64,000 nt of DNA, from positions 1-64,000 of the forward strand of contig NZ_BCRB01000005.1 of the NCBI RefSeq assembly GCF_001552375.1, in the 5' to 3' direction. The translations under genes were made by a program, and so were the position numbers. The notes under the pieces were generated by a model. That model was given only the letters and a program-made list of their open reading frames with translations. It had not been told where the DNA came from and ran no database searches. Shown here one piece after another: positions 25,619-34,952 of the stretch. The DNA comes from Cellulomonas iranensis NBRC 101100 = JCM 18110. GTDB taxonomy: Bacteria; Actinomycetota; Actinomycetes; Actinomycetales; Cellulomonadaceae. Position 1 is the stretch's first letter; every line of letters begins with the position of its first letter.

Positions 25619-27487
25619 GTGAGCACGCACCTCGAGGACTACGCCCTCCTGTCCGACCTGCGCACCGGCCCGCTCGTGTCCCGCGACGGCAGCATCGACT
25701 GGCTGTGCCTGCCGCGCTTCGACTCCCCCGCGGCGTTCTCCGCGATCCTCGGCGGACCCGACGACGGGCGCTGGAAGCTGTCGGCGGTCGACGGCGAGGT
25801 CATCGAGCGGCGGTACCTGCCGCAGACGTTCGTGCTCGAGACGACGTGGCGCACGCCCACGGGCACGGCGCGCGTGACGGACTTCCTGCCCCTGACGTCG
25901 GGGCGCGACGACCTCGTGCGGCAGGTCGAGTGCCTCGAGGGCACGGTCGAGGTCGAGCACGACCTGCGCCTGCGGTTCGACTACGCGCGCGCCACGCCGT
26001 GGGTGCGGGTGGTCGACCACCACGGGCGCGAGGCGCTGCAGTCGCTCGCGGGCCCCGAGGGGATCCTCGTCACGGGTCCGCTGCTGACGCGCGTCGACGG
26101 CGACGACGGCGTCGCGCAGGACGGGACGTCCGCCGAGCCGGGCGCGTTCTCCGCGGCGGGCGGCGCGCGCACGCCGCGGCTCGGCGGCCGGTTCCGGCTC
26201 GAGGAGGGCGACGTGCTCGACTGGGACCTCGTGTGGTTCCCGTCGTACGCGGACCCGCCCGAGCCGATCGACGCCGACCAGGCGCTCGCGGCGGCCGTGA
26301 GCTTCTGGACGGACTGGTCGTCGAAGCTCGAGGTCCGCACGACGCACGACCCGCTCGTGCTGCGCTCGCTGCTGGTCCTGCGCGCGCTCACGCACGGAGA
26401 GACGGGCGGGATCGTCGCGGCGCCGACCGCGTCGCTGCCCGAGGAGCTGGGCGGCGTGCGCAACTGGGACTACCGGTTCGTGTGGCTGCGGGACGCGGCG
26501 CTGACCATCGAGGTCGCGGTCGCGCACGGCCTCACCGAGGGGGCGTGCCTGTGGCGCGACTGGCTGCTGCGCGCGGTCGCGGGCGACGCCGACGACGTCA
26601 AGATCATGTACGGCGTGGGCGGCGAGCGGGAGCTCGACGAGAAGGAGCTCGACCACCTCGACGGCTACGAGGGCTCGCGGCCCGTGCGGATCGGCAACGG
26701 CGCGGCCGACCAGTACCAGGCCGACGTCGTGGGCGAGGTGATGATCGCGCTGGGCATGCTGCGCGACGCGGGCGTCGGCGAGGACGAGTACACCTGGGGC
26801 CTGCAGAAGAGCCTGCTGCGGTACACCGAGACGCACTACGACCGGCCCGACCACGGCATCTGGGAGATGCGCGGCGACCTGCACCACTTCACGCACGGGC
26901 GCGCCATGATGTGGGCCGCGTTCGACCAGGGCGTGCGCGCGGTCGAGGAGCACGGGCTCGACGGGCCGGTCGAGCGGTGGCGCGAGCTGCGCGACCGGTT
27001 GCGCGCCGAGATCGACGAGCGCGGCTACGACCCCGAGATCGAGAGCTTCACGCAGACGTACGACAACGCCGAGGTCGACGCGTCGCTGCTGCAGCTGCCG
27101 CACACGGGGTTCCTCGCGTACGACGACCCGCGCATGCTCGGCACGGTCGCGCGCATCGAGCAGGAGCTGACCGACGAGCACGGCCTGGTGCACCGGTACC
27201 GCACCGACACGGGCATGGACGGGCTCGAGGGCGACGAGCACCCGTTCCTCATCTGCTGCTTCTGGCTGGTCGAGCAGCACGCGAACAGCGGCCGGCTGGA
27301 GGACGCCGAGAAGCTCATGGCGCAGCTCGTGGGCTACGCGAACGACCTCGGGCTGCTGAGTGAGGAGTACGACCCGGACGCCGGGCGGCTGATCGGCAAC
27401 TTCCCGCAGGCGTTCAGCCACATCGGGCTGATCCGCGCGGCGGACGCGATCGCCGCGGTGCGGGCGCGCGAGGGCGGCGCGGGGTGA
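25619..27487 (+). CDS. GH15 family glycoside hydrolase (glucoamylase/trehalase-like)
   Basis: 622 residues without a signal peptide, hence cytoplasmic. It starts with the typical LEDYALLSDLRTGPLVSRDG and SIDWLCLPRFDSPAAF, an N-terminal beta-sandwich, and continues in an (alpha/alpha)6 barrel with GGVRNWDYRFVWLRDAALT at about 278-296 and a late FLICCFWLVEQHANSGR near 544. In this actinobacterial subgroup enzymes hydrolyse trehalose or alpha-glucans to glucose. The GTG at 25619 follows AAAGGACGAG. It stands alone, convergent to an L,D-transpeptidase. Confidence 0.9.
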   Translation: MSTHLEDYALLSDLRTGPLVSRDGSIDWLCLPRFDSPAAFSAILGGPDDGRWKLSAVDGEVIERRYLPQTFVLETTWRTPTGTARVTDFLPLTSGRDDLVRQVECLEGTVEVEHDLRLRFDYARATPWVRVVDHHGREALQSLAGPEGILVTGPLLTRVDGDDGVAQDGTSAEPGAFSAAGGARTPRLGGRFRLEEGDVLDWDLVWFPSYADPPEPIDADQALAAAVSFWTDWSSKLEVRTTHDPLVLRSLLVLRALTHGETGGIVAAPTASLPEELGGVRNWDYRFVWLRDAALTIEVAVAHGLTEGACLWRDWLLRAVAGDADDVKIMYGVGGERELDEKELDHLDGYEGSRPVRIGNGAADQYQADVVGEVMIALGMLRDAGVGEDEYTWGLQKSLLRYTETHYDRPDHGIWEMRGDLHHFTHGRAMMWAAFDQGVRAVEEHGLDGPVERWRELRDRLRAEIDERGYDPEIESFTQTYDNAEVDASLLQLPHTGFLAYDDPRMLGTVARIEQELTDEHGLVHRYRTDTGMDGLEGDEHPFLICCFWLVEQHANSGRLEDAEKLMAQLVGYANDLGLLSEEYDPDAGRLIGNFPQAFSHIGLIRAADAIAAVRAREGGAG

Positions 27488-27540
27488 GGGCGGACTGAGG
27501 GCGGGGTGAGAGCGGACTGAGGCCGGACCGAGGTCGGGCC
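27486..27540. repeat. 11-bp tandem repeat, five copies
   Basis: Units at 27486, 27497, 27508, 27519 and 27530 follow the pattern GAGRSCGGRCY. The first unit starts inside the GH15 stop codon region, and the array fills the gap to the convergent transpeptidase gene. Confidence 0.7.
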
Positions 27541-27552
27541 GGCCGGCCCGGC

Positions 27553-28437
27553 TCAGGAGACCGTCAGCACCGTGCCGGGCGGCACCTTGCCCCACAGCAG
27601 GTCGAGCACGTCGGCGGTGACGCGCACGCACCCGTTGGAGATCGCACCCGTCGCGGTGAACGGCGACGTATGGATCGCGGTCGCGGACGTGCCGGTGCGT
27701 CGGTCGTAGGCGTCCATGGTCTCGCTCTGGCTCGACAGCAGCAGGCTGCGCGGCGTGTACGTGCCGGGCTGGTCCCACTGCGACCCGGTGAGGAACTGCG
27801 CGGCCGCGGGCGTCGGGGTGCCGGGCGCACCGACCGCGAGCACGGGCACCGTGCGGGGCGTCGTGCCGTCGTCGATCGTGAGCGTGAGCGCCGCGCGGTC
27901 CAGGTGCAGGCGCCAGCTCGTGCCGCTCGCCACGGTGTCCTCCTCGCGGATCCACGCGGTGCGGCCGTTGACCTGCGCCGGGTCCTGGCTGGGCAGCGCG
28001 CTGCGGGTCGCGACCATGACACGCAGCCACCCGGCGCGGCGCTCCACCACGGGCAGCACGGTCGGCACGTCGAGCGTCGCCGTCGGCACGGTGCCGCGCG
28101 GCGTGCCGGACGGCGCGTCGTACGCGGCGGTGTCCCGCACGACCGTCGCGGTGCGCCACGTGCCGAGCGCCGGGTCGTCGGAGCGCAGCTGCTCGAGCCC
28201 GTCGTCGCCGGGCAGGCCCGGCACGACCACGCGCGGCTCGACGACCGGCAGGGCCGTGAGGTCCACGGGCGCGAGCACGGGCGGCGGCGGCACGGCCGCC
28301 TTGGCCGCGACGACGGGCGCGCGCACGACCACCGTCTCGGGCGTCGCGGCGGGTGACGACGGTGCGCACGCGGTCGCGAGCGTCACGACGGCCGCCACGA
28401 GGGCGGCGGCCGGACCGGGGCGCGGCGGGGTGCTCAC
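27553..28437 (-). CDS. L,D-transpeptidase lipoprotein (YkuD domain)
   Basis: 294 residues with a lipoprotein-type signal (VVTLATAC, Cys near residue 24), so it would be anchored outside the membrane. The C-terminal YkuD catalytic domain has His256 and the SxGC motif Ser267-Asn-Gly-Cys270-Val-Arg; Cys270 is the nucleophile that forms 3,3 cross-links in peptidoglycan or attaches proteins to it. The N-terminal half looks like an SH3-type or Ig-like extension (TAAYDAPSGTPRGTV). The GTG at 28437 is the first start before the hydrophobic run. Confidence 0.9.
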   Translation of the reverse strand: MSTPPRPGPAAALVAAVVTLATACAPSSPAATPETVVVRAPVVAAKAAVPPPPVLAPVDLTALPVVEPRVVVPGLPGDDGLEQLRSDDPALGTWRTATVVRDTAAYDAPSGTPRGTVPTATLDVPTVLPVVERRAGWLRVMVATRSALPSQDPAQVNGRTAWIREEDTVASGTSWRLHLDRAALTLTIDDGTTPRTVPVLAVGAPGTPTPAAAQFLTGSQWDQPGTYTPRSLLLSSQSETMDAYDRRTGTSATAIHTSPFTATGAISNGCVRVTADVLDLLWGKVPPGTVLTVS

Positions 28438-28601
28438 ACGTCCATGGTGCGCCCGGCCGGGCGAGGGCACCAGGGCGCCGGCGCCCTGGCCTTCCCGGCT
28501 CGCGGCGAGGCCGTCCCGGCGCGGGGCGGAGGCCGTCCCTGCGCGGGGCGGGCGCCGACCCGACGCGGTCCACGGCCGACGGGCGCCGCGCCCGGCAGCG
28601 G

Positions 28602-29426
28602 TCAGCGGGTGTCCGCGGGCACGACGAGCGGCGCACCCGTCACCGGGTCGGGCACGACCGTGGCGTCGAGCCCGAACACGTCGTGCACCCGGTCGGCCGT
28701 CACGACCTCGGCGGGGTCGCCCTGCGCGACGACGCGCCCGTCCTTCATCGCGACGAGGTGGGTCGCGTAGCGAGCCGCGTGGTGCAGGTCGTGCAGCACG
28801 GCGACGACGGTGCGGCCCTGCACGTGCAGGTGGTGCAGCAGCGTGAGCACCTCGAGCTGGTGCGTGACGTCGAGGTAGGTGGTCGGCTCGTCGAGCAGCA
28901 CGAGCGGCGTGTCCTGCGCGAGGACCATCGCGATCCAGGCGCGCTGCCGCTGCCCGCCGGACAGCTCGTCGAGGCGGCGGTCGGCGATGTCGGTCGTACC
29001 GGTCGCGGCGAGCGCGCGCTCGACCGCGTCGACGTCGGCCGCCGAGTAGCGGCGCAGCACGCGCTGGTGCGCGAACCGGCCGCGCGCGGCGAGCTCGGCG
29101 ACCGTGATGCCCTCGGGCGCGGTCATGGTCTGCGGCAGGAACGCCAGGCGCCGGGCCCGCTCGCGCGCCGCGTAGGAGGTCAGCGGTGCGTCGTCGAGCA
29201 GCACGCGCCCCGCGGCGGGCGTGAGCAGCCCCGACAGCGCGCGCAGCAGCGTGGACTTGCCGCACGCGTTGGGGCCGATGATCACGGTGAACGAGCCGTC
29301 GGGCACCGCGAACGTGAGGTCCTCGCTGACCGTGCGGGCGTCGTAGCGCAGCGTGACGCCCTCGGCGCGCAGCCGCGACGCGGTGCCGAGGTGGTCCGGC
29401 GACGTGGTGGCGGTCTCGGCGGTCAT
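28602..29426 (-). CDS. Iron-siderophore ABC transporter ATP-binding protein
   Basis: 274 residues of the FepC/FecE type. It has Walker A GPNACGKST (Gly to Ala in the usual GPNGCGKS), Q-loop FLPQ, signature LSGGQRQRAWIA, Walker B LVLLDEPTTYLD and the switch His in AVLHDLHHA. It would energise import of ferric siderophore through the two permeases encoded upstream. Its ATG overlaps the preceding permease stop by four bases, a sign of translational coupling in one operon. Confidence 0.93.
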   Translation of the reverse strand: MTAETATTSPDHLGTASRLRAEGVTLRYDARTVSEDLTFAVPDGSFTVIIGPNACGKSTLLRALSGLLTPAAGRVLLDDAPLTSYAARERARRLAFLPQTMTAPEGITVAELAARGRFAHQRVLRRYSAADVDAVERALAATGTTDIADRRLDELSGGQRQRAWIAMVLAQDTPLVLLDEPTTYLDVTHQLEVLTLLHHLHVQGRTVVAVLHDLHHAARYATHLVAMKDGRVVAQGDPAEVVTADRVHDVFGLDATVVPDPVTGAPLVVPADTR

Positions 29427-30547
29427 CGGGTCCTCGCCTCTCGGAGCAGCAGCCACAGCAGGTAGGCGCCGCCGATCACGACGGTGACGACGCCGACGGG
29501 CACGGTCAGGGGCAGCACGTGCTGCGCGACGAGGTCGGCGCCGAGCAGCACGACCGCGCCGACGCCCGCGCTCGCGGCGAGCGGGATGCCGGGCGACCCG
29601 GCGGCGCGGCGCGCGATCTGCGGGGCCGCGAGCGCGACGAACGCGACGGGCCCGGCGACGGCGGTGACGGCGCTGACGAGCCCGACCGCGGCGACCAGCA
29701 GCACGGTGCGGTCGCGGCCCGCGGCGACGCCGGTGGTCGCGGCGACGTCCTCGCCCAGCTCGAGCTGCGCGAGCGCACCGGCGCGGGTCGCGACGACCGC
29801 GAGCAGCACGACGACGCACACCGCGACGGGCCGCACGAGCTCGGCGGTCGCGGTCGTGAGCGTGCCCGCGCCCCAGGCCGACGCGAGCAGCGCGGTCTCG
29901 AGGTCGGCGCGCAGCAGCACCCACGTGTTGAACGCGCCGAGCATCGACGACACCCCGATGCCGACGACGATGAGCCGGAACCCCTGCAGGCCGCCGCGGT
30001 GCGCGAGCAGGTGCACGACCACGGCCGTGAGGACCCCGCCCACCAGGGCGCCGACCGTGCGGGACGCCCAGCCGCCGCCCAGCGACACGAGCGCGATCAG
30101 CATGCCCGTGAACGCGCCGTTCGACAGGCCGACGACGTCGGGGCTCGCGAGCGGGTTGCGCGTCACGGCCTGGAACACGCCGCCCGCGACGGCGAGCGCG
30201 GCCCCGAACAGCACGGCCGCCGCGACGCGCGGCAGCCGCCACTCGAGCACGACGGTCGCCGCGAGGCCCTGCGTGCGGCCCGTGAACGCGCCCACGACGT
30301 CGGGCCACGGCACGGGGAAGTCGCCGACCGCGAGCCCGACGACCGCGAGGACGAGCAGCACGGCGGCCAGCACGACGCACAGCACGCCCTCGCGCACGCC
30401 GACGCCCACGTGCAGCCGGTCGGTGCCGACGAGCACGCGCGGGCGCGGTCCGCGCAGCAGCCGCACGGGTGCGGCACGGCGCGCGGGTGCGGCCGCGGGG
30501 GCGGCGGTGCCGGCGGCGTCGCGCACGTCCGGGCGCGTGGCGGTCAC
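29423..30547 (-). CDS. FecCD-family iron-siderophore permease (second)
   Basis: 374 residues from a GTG. After a Pro/Ala-rich cytoplasmic start of about 50 residues there are about nine to ten hydrophobic segments. FecCD landmarks are visible: WRLPRVAAAVLFGAALAVAG, FQAVTRNPLASPDVVGLSNG, and VAGPVAFVALAAPQIAR, the cytoplasmic loop that contacts the ATPase. It pairs with the upstream FecCD permease to form the channel. Start and stop codons overlap both neighbours by four bases. Confidence 0.92.
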   Translation of the reverse strand: MTATRPDVRDAAGTAAPAAAPARRAAPVRLLRGPRPRVLVGTDRLHVGVGVREGVLCVVLAAVLLVLAVVGLAVGDFPVPWPDVVGAFTGRTQGLAATVVLEWRLPRVAAAVLFGAALAVAGGVFQAVTRNPLASPDVVGLSNGAFTGMLIALVSLGGGWASRTVGALVGGVLTAVVVHLLAHRGGLQGFRLIVVGIGVSSMLGAFNTWVLLRADLETALLASAWGAGTLTTATAELVRPVAVCVVVLLAVVATRAGALAQLELGEDVAATTGVAAGRDRTVLLVAAVGLVSAVTAVAGPVAFVALAAPQIARRAAGSPGIPLAASAGVGAVVLLGADLVAQHVLPLTVPVGVVTVVIGGAYLLWLLLREARTR

Positions 30548-31602
30548 AGCGCCGTGGCCCGTCGGCGGCGCGCGAGCGCGATCATCACGGGCGCACCGAC
30601 GAACGCGGTGACGACGCCCACGGGCATCTCGCCGGGCGGCACGGCGACGCGCCCCACGACGTCGGACGCGACGACCAGCACGCACCCGCCCAGCAGCGAC
30701 CCCGCGAGCACGCGGCGCTGGTCGGTGCCCAGCGTCCACCGCACGACGTGCGGGACCATCAGCCCGACGAACGCGACGGGCCCGGCGATCGCCGTCGCCC
30801 CGCCCGTGAGGACCGTGACCGCGGCGAGCACGAGCACGCGCGTGCGACGCACGTCGACGCCCTGCGCCTGCGCGACGTCGGGCCCGAGCGCGACCGCGTT
30901 GAGGCTGCGCGCCGTGAGGGCCGCGACCAGCAGGCCCAGCACGACGAGCGGCAGCACCGGAAGCACGACCTGGGGGCCGCGCTCGAGCAGGCTGCCGGCG
31001 GCCCAGCCGCGCATGCGGTCGAACGTGTCGGGGTGCGTGAGCGTGAGCCCGCTCGTGAGGCCCGCGAGCACGGCGCCGACCGCGACGCCCGTGACGACGA
31101 GCCGCGCGGGGCTCGCGCGCAGGTCAGCCGCACCGCCCAGCACGTGCACGCCGACGGCCACGACCAGCGCGCCGAGGCACGCGAGCCACATGTACCCCGC
31201 GGGCGTGGTGACGCGCAGGAACGTGATGCCCAGGGCCACCGCGAACGCCGCGCCCGCGTTGACGCCGAGCAGGCCCGGGTCGGCGAGCGGGTTGCGTGTG
31301 AAGGCCTGCATGAGCGCGCCAGCGACGCCGAGCGCGCCGCCGACCACGAGGCCCGCGAGCGTGCGCGGCAGCCGCTGGTCCCACACGACGAACCGCGCGG
31401 TGTCGGTGCCGCGGCCCAGCAGCGCGTCCAGCACGTCGCCCGGCGGCACGGGGTTGGCCCCGACCAGCACCGACAGCGCGACGGCCCCGAGCAGCACCGC
31501 GAGCGCGCCGACCACCCAGCCGGCGGCGTGCCGGCGCGGCGGGCGCGCCCGGCCCGGCGACCGGAGGGTCGCCGGGCGGGCGGTCGGTGCTGCGGTGCTC
31601 AC
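30544..31602 (-). CDS. FecCD-family iron-siderophore permease (first)
   Basis: 352 residues, about ten hydrophobic segments, with RLPRTLAGLVVGGALGVAG, MQAFTRNPLADPGLLGVNAG and IAGPVAFVGLMVPHVVR. These are the FecCD/BtuC family motifs, including the EAA-like coupling loop. It overlaps the second permease by four bases and follows the binding-protein gene by 25 bp, all within one operon. Confidence 0.93.
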   Translation of the reverse strand: MSTAAPTARPATLRSPGRARPPRRHAAGWVVGALAVLLGAVALSVLVGANPVPPGDVLDALLGRGTDTARFVVWDQRLPRTLAGLVVGGALGVAGALMQAFTRNPLADPGLLGVNAGAAFAVALGITFLRVTTPAGYMWLACLGALVVAVGVHVLGGAADLRASPARLVVTGVAVGAVLAGLTSGLTLTHPDTFDRMRGWAAGSLLERGPQVVLPVLPLVVLGLLVAALTARSLNAVALGPDVAQAQGVDVRRTRVLVLAAVTVLTGGATAIAGPVAFVGLMVPHVVRWTLGTDQRRVLAGSLLGGCVLVVASDVVGRVAVPPGEMPVGVVTAFVGAPVMIALARRRRATAL

Positions 31603-31627
31603 GGGTGCGCGGGTCGGCGGGTGGGGG

Positions 31628-32590
31628 TCAGGACGCCGCGGAGAGGATCTTCTCGATGTCGTCGAGCACGGCCTGCCCGCCGAGCGGGCCGACGCCCGTG
31701 ATCCACCACGCCTGGTCGACCAGGTGCAGCTGCGGGAACGCCGCGGCGTTGGCGCGCACGGCCTCGGGGACGCTGGACTCGTCGGTCACGTCGGTCGTCG
31801 TGACGAACACGTGGTCGGCCTTCGCGTCGAGCACGTTCTCGGGCGAGACGTCGACGGAGATCGAGTTCTCCCAGTCGCGCTCGGGGGTCGTGAAGCCGAC
31901 GCACTCGAGCGTGCTGCCCGCGAACGACGTGGGCCCGTAGAGCGTGAGGATGCCGTCGCGCGGGCGGATGAGCTGCGCGGTCTGCCCGGCGGTGCCGAAC
32001 TCGTCGGCGATCTCCTGGCAGCGCGCGTCGTACGCGTCGAGGAGCTTCTGCGCGTCGGCCTCGTCGCCCAGGGCGGTCGCGGTGAAGCGCACGTTGTCCT
32101 GCCACGGGTCGGTCTGCGTGGCCATGAAGACGGTGGGCGCGACGTCCGAGAGCTGGTCGTACAGCGCGGAGTGGCGCGACTCGGTGCCGATGATGAGGTC
32201 GGGCTGCAGGGCCGCGATCTTCTGCACGTTCGGCTCCTGCACGGTGCCGACGGTCTGCACGTCGGCGGCGGCGTCGCCGAGGTAGGCGGGCACGCCGAGG
32301 GCCTCGTTGAGCACGGCGGCGCCGACGGGCTCGACGCCCAGCGCGACGGCGGTGTCGAGCTGCACGGGCTCGAGGACGACGACGCGCTGCGGGTGCGCGG
32401 GGACCTCGGTCTCGCCGCGTGCGTGCTCGACGACGCGGGGCGCGTCGGACGCGTCGGCGGAGGCGGACGGCGTGGGGTCGGCGGTGCCGGCGTCCGCGTC
32501 GGCGGCGCACGCCGAGAGGCCGAGACCGAGGGCCGTGACGGCCGCGAGCACCGCGACCCGCGACCGCACCGTGGAGACTGCTGAACGCAC
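31628..32590 (-). CDS. Ferric-siderophore substrate-binding lipoprotein
   Basis: 320 residues with signal sequence and lipobox LGLGLSACAAD (lipidated Cys near residue 23), then the periplasmic-binding type III fold of FepB/FhuD proteins: RVVVLEPVQLDTAVALGV, NVQKIAALQPDLIIG and a late AFPQLHLVD. It would capture ferric siderophore at the cell surface and deliver it to the two permeases downstream. The GTG at 32590 follows GAAGGAG. An iron-box-like site lies 51-69 bp upstream of the start. Confidence 0.92.
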   Translation of the reverse strand: MRSAVSTVRSRVAVLAAVTALGLGLSACAADADAGTADPTPSASADASDAPRVVEHARGETEVPAHPQRVVVLEPVQLDTAVALGVEPVGAAVLNEALGVPAYLGDAAADVQTVGTVQEPNVQKIAALQPDLIIGTESRHSALYDQLSDVAPTVFMATQTDPWQDNVRFTATALGDEADAQKLLDAYDARCQEIADEFGTAGQTAQLIRPRDGILTLYGPTSFAGSTLECVGFTTPERDWENSISVDVSPENVLDAKADHVFVTTTDVTDESSVPEAVRANAAAFPQLHLVDQAWWITGVGPLGGQAVLDDIEKILSAAS

Positions 32591-32640
32591 GCCAACTCCT
32601 TCGTCCGTGACGGTCCGCCCGTCGCGAACCGGGGGTGACG

Positions 32641-32659
32641 TTAGCAAAGCCTTACCTCA
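32641..32659 (-). promoter_or_regulatory. DtxR/IdeR iron-box-like operator before binding-protein gene
   Basis: Read on the minus strand the 19 bases are TGAGGTAAGGCTTTGCTAA, matching the DtxR/IdeR consensus TTAGGTTAGGCTAACCTAA at 14 positions by direct comparison. It lies between the siderophore-interacting protein gene and the binding-protein gene, where Fe(II)-DtxR would repress uptake genes in iron-rich cells. Confidence 0.6.
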
Positions 32660-32677
32660 CCGCGTACGTGCGGTCCG

Positions 32678-33562
32678 TCACACGGCGACCGCGTAGCCAG
32701 CGGGTTCGGGTGCGGGGACGCCGCGCGGGCGGTCGTGCCAGTACCCCTGCGCGTGCACGCGGTCGGGCGCGAGGCCCGCACCGGCGAGCGCGGCGCGCGC
32801 CCCGGCCAGGCGCGTGCTCTCGGTCGCGACCCACGCGTAGAACGCGTCGCCCGCGGCCGCGGCGGCGGGCCCGTGCGCGGCGGCCCACGCCTCGACGGCA
32901 GCGACGAGCGCCTGCCCCCCGCGCCGTCCGTCGCGCAGCAGCACGTGCACGTCGTGCCCGGCCGTGACGTCGTCGAGCGTCGCGGCGTCGGCCGCGTGGC
33001 CCGCCTCCAGCAGGACCGTCGCGCGCACGCCCGCGGGCAGCGCCGCGAGGATCCCTCGCACGGCGGGGTACGCGGTCTCGTCGGCCGCGAGCAGCACCCG
33101 CTCGGTCGCGCCGCCGGGACACCACTGCACGCCGTGGTCGGGCGCGCCCGCGCGCACGTCGGGGCCCGAGACCAGCAGCGGGTCGCCGGGGCGCGCGGCG
33201 AGGGCCCACTCGCTCGCGGGGCCCGCGGGGTCGTGCACGTAGAAGTCGAGGTCGAGCTCGCGCGCGTCGGGCCGCACCTCGTAGGCGGTGTAGCTGCGCA
33301 GCACGGGCCGCCGGTGCTCGGGGACCGCGCGCCACACGCGCCGCCACTCGCGCTCGGGCAGCCCGGGCAGCAGGCCGTCGCACGGCTCGCCCAGCAGGAT
33401 CTTGATGCGCTGGTCGAGCCCGTAGGGCGCGAACACGCCCAGGTCGGGCCCGGTGAGCGTCGCGCGCACGAACCCGGGCGAGAGCCGCACGACGCGCGTC
33501 ACGACCGTCGCGAACAGCACGTTCGGCGACGTGCGGAAGCGGGGCTCGACGGCGGGAGGCAC
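32678..33562 (-). CDS. Siderophore-interacting protein (ferric-siderophore reductase)
   Basis: 294 residues of the ViuB/SIP family. The N-terminal FAD-binding barrel has LDQRIKILLG and the flavin motif RSYTAYEVRPDARELDLDFYVH; the C-terminal NAD(P)H-binding half has VLLAADETAYPAVRGILAALP and AWVATEST. Such enzymes reduce imported ferric siderophore in the cytoplasm to release iron. It lies upstream of, and on the same strand as, the uptake operon, with an iron-box-like site directly before its GTG start. Confidence 0.9.
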   Translation of the reverse strand: MPPAVEPRFRTSPNVLFATVVTRVVRLSPGFVRATLTGPDLGVFAPYGLDQRIKILLGEPCDGLLPGLPEREWRRVWRAVPEHRRPVLRSYTAYEVRPDARELDLDFYVHDPAGPASEWALAARPGDPLLVSGPDVRAGAPDHGVQWCPGGATERVLLAADETAYPAVRGILAALPAGVRATVLLEAGHAADAATLDDVTAGHDVHVLLRDGRRGGQALVAAVEAWAAAHGPAAAAAGDAFYAWVATESTRLAGARAALAGAGLAPDRVHAQGYWHDRPRGVPAPEPAGYAVAV

Positions 33563-33566
33563 GGGA

Positions 33567-33585
33567 TAAGGGTTGCCATACCTCA
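33567..33585 (-). promoter_or_regulatory. Second DtxR/IdeR iron-box-like site
   Basis: The minus-strand sequence TGAGGTATGGCAACCCTTA matches the DtxR/IdeR consensus at 13 of 19 positions. It ends five bases from the start codon of the siderophore-interacting protein gene, so binding would block transcription or the ribosome site of a short-leader mRNA. Confidence 0.5.
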
Positions 33586-33711
33586 GCCCTCACGTCCAGT
33601 CCGCGCGGGCGCGCCCAGGAGGGAGACCGACCGCGACGACGCTTCCGGCCGGCACAGGCGGAGTGAAGGGTATGGCCGTAGGCTTCAACTCGTGACGAAC
33701 CGGGGAGAAGG

Positions 33712-34905
33712 ATGACCACCGACCACCCGTGGCCGGCGGTCGACCACGAGACGCTGCCCTGGGCGGCGACCAGCCCCTACCTCGACGCGTTCCAGCGACG
33801 GCGCGTCGCGCGGCCCTACGAGGCCGCCGTGCCACCGTCGATCGCGGCGGCGCACCCTCGCGTCAGCGCCCGGGTGGCGGCGCTCACCGAGGAGGCGACG
33901 CTCGACGTCGCACGCTTCGACAGCGCGATGGCGTCGCTCCCCGTCCCCATGCCGACGGTGCTCCTGCGGACCGAGTCGGCGTCGAGCTCGCAGATCGAGC
34001 ACCTCACCACGAACGCGCGCAACCTCGCGCTCGCGTCGCTCGGCGTGCCGTCCCGGCAGAACGCCGACCTCGTCGCAGCCAACGTCCGAGCCATGACGGG
34101 CGCCCTCGCCGCGGGCGACGACGTCACCGCGGCGGGCATCCTCGCCGTCCACCGCGCGCTCCTGGCGGAGTCGGAGCCCGAGACCGCGGGACGCTGGCGC
34201 TCCGAGCAGGTGTGGGTGGGCGCTTCGCCGATCAGTCCGCACGGCGCCGACTTCGTCCCGCCGCACCACGACCGCGTTCCCCTGCTCGTCGACGACCTCG
34301 TCGCGTTCGCCGCACGGGACGACGTGCCGGCGCTCGTCCTGGCGGCCGTCGTCCACGCCCAGTTCGAGACCGTCCATCCGTTCACCGACGGCAACGGGCG
34401 CACCGGGCGCGTCCTGGTCCACACGGTCCTGCGTCGACGCGGTCTCGCGCTGCACACGACGGTCCCGGTGTCCGCCGGGCTGCTGCGCGACCCGGAGTCG
34501 TACTTCCGCGCGCTCGGCGCCTACCGGGACGGCGACCTCGACCCGATCGTCGAGCAGATCGCGTCGGCCGCGGTCGCCGCGACCGCGAACGGCCGCCAGC
34601 TCGCCGCCGAGGTCGTCGCCGCCCGCGCGCGCTGGCGCGACACGATCACGGCACGGTCGGACTCGGCAGCGTGGCCGTTGTCGGACCTGCTGTTCTCCCA
34701 ACCCGTCGTGACGGCCGAGTACGCGGCCCGCGCGCTCGGGGTGTCCGACCGGGCGGCACGGAACGCGATCGAGGTGCTCCAGGAGGCCGGGGTGCTCCAC
34801 TCGCCGTCGACGGGCCACCGTGCGCGGGTGTGGCAGGCCGCCGAGGTGCTCGCCGCGATGGACGCCTTCTCGGCACGGGCGGGGCGGCGACGCGCGGGAC
34901 GGTGA
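33712..34905 (+). CDS. Fic family protein (predicted AMP-transferase)
   Basis: 397 residues with the complete Fic motif HPFTDGNGRTGR starting at His222; these proteins move AMP or other groups from nucleotides onto Ser, Thr or Tyr of target proteins. An inhibitory-helix-like element (SSSQIE) sits near residue 90, as in class II Fic proteins that keep themselves off. The C-terminal 80 residues resemble a winged helix (TAEYAARALGVSDRAARNAIEVL). ATG 33712 follows GGGAGAAGG. It is convergent to a Phd/PIN module, so this is a small toxin-like cluster. Confidence 0.92.
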   Translation: MTTDHPWPAVDHETLPWAATSPYLDAFQRRRVARPYEAAVPPSIAAAHPRVSARVAALTEEATLDVARFDSAMASLPVPMPTVLLRTESASSSQIEHLTTNARNLALASLGVPSRQNADLVAANVRAMTGALAAGDDVTAAGILAVHRALLAESEPETAGRWRSEQVWVGASPISPHGADFVPPHHDRVPLLVDDLVAFAARDDVPALVLAAVVHAQFETVHPFTDGNGRTGRVLVHTVLRRRGLALHTTVPVSAGLLRDPESYFRALGAYRDGDLDPIVEQIASAAVAATANGRQLAAEVVAARARWRDTITARSDSAAWPLSDLLFSQPVVTAEYAARALGVSDRAARNAIEVLQEAGVLHSPSTGHRARVWQAAEVLAAMDAFSARAGRRRAGR

Positions 34906-34952
34906 GCCGGGCGCCGCACACTCGGGCCCGGCCCGCGCCGATTCGCCGACTC

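Noticed and set aside
23528-28636. 1,702-codon minus-strand open frame
   Set aside because: Runs across LigD-like, His-rich and GH15 genes in the wrong frame; no coherent protein.
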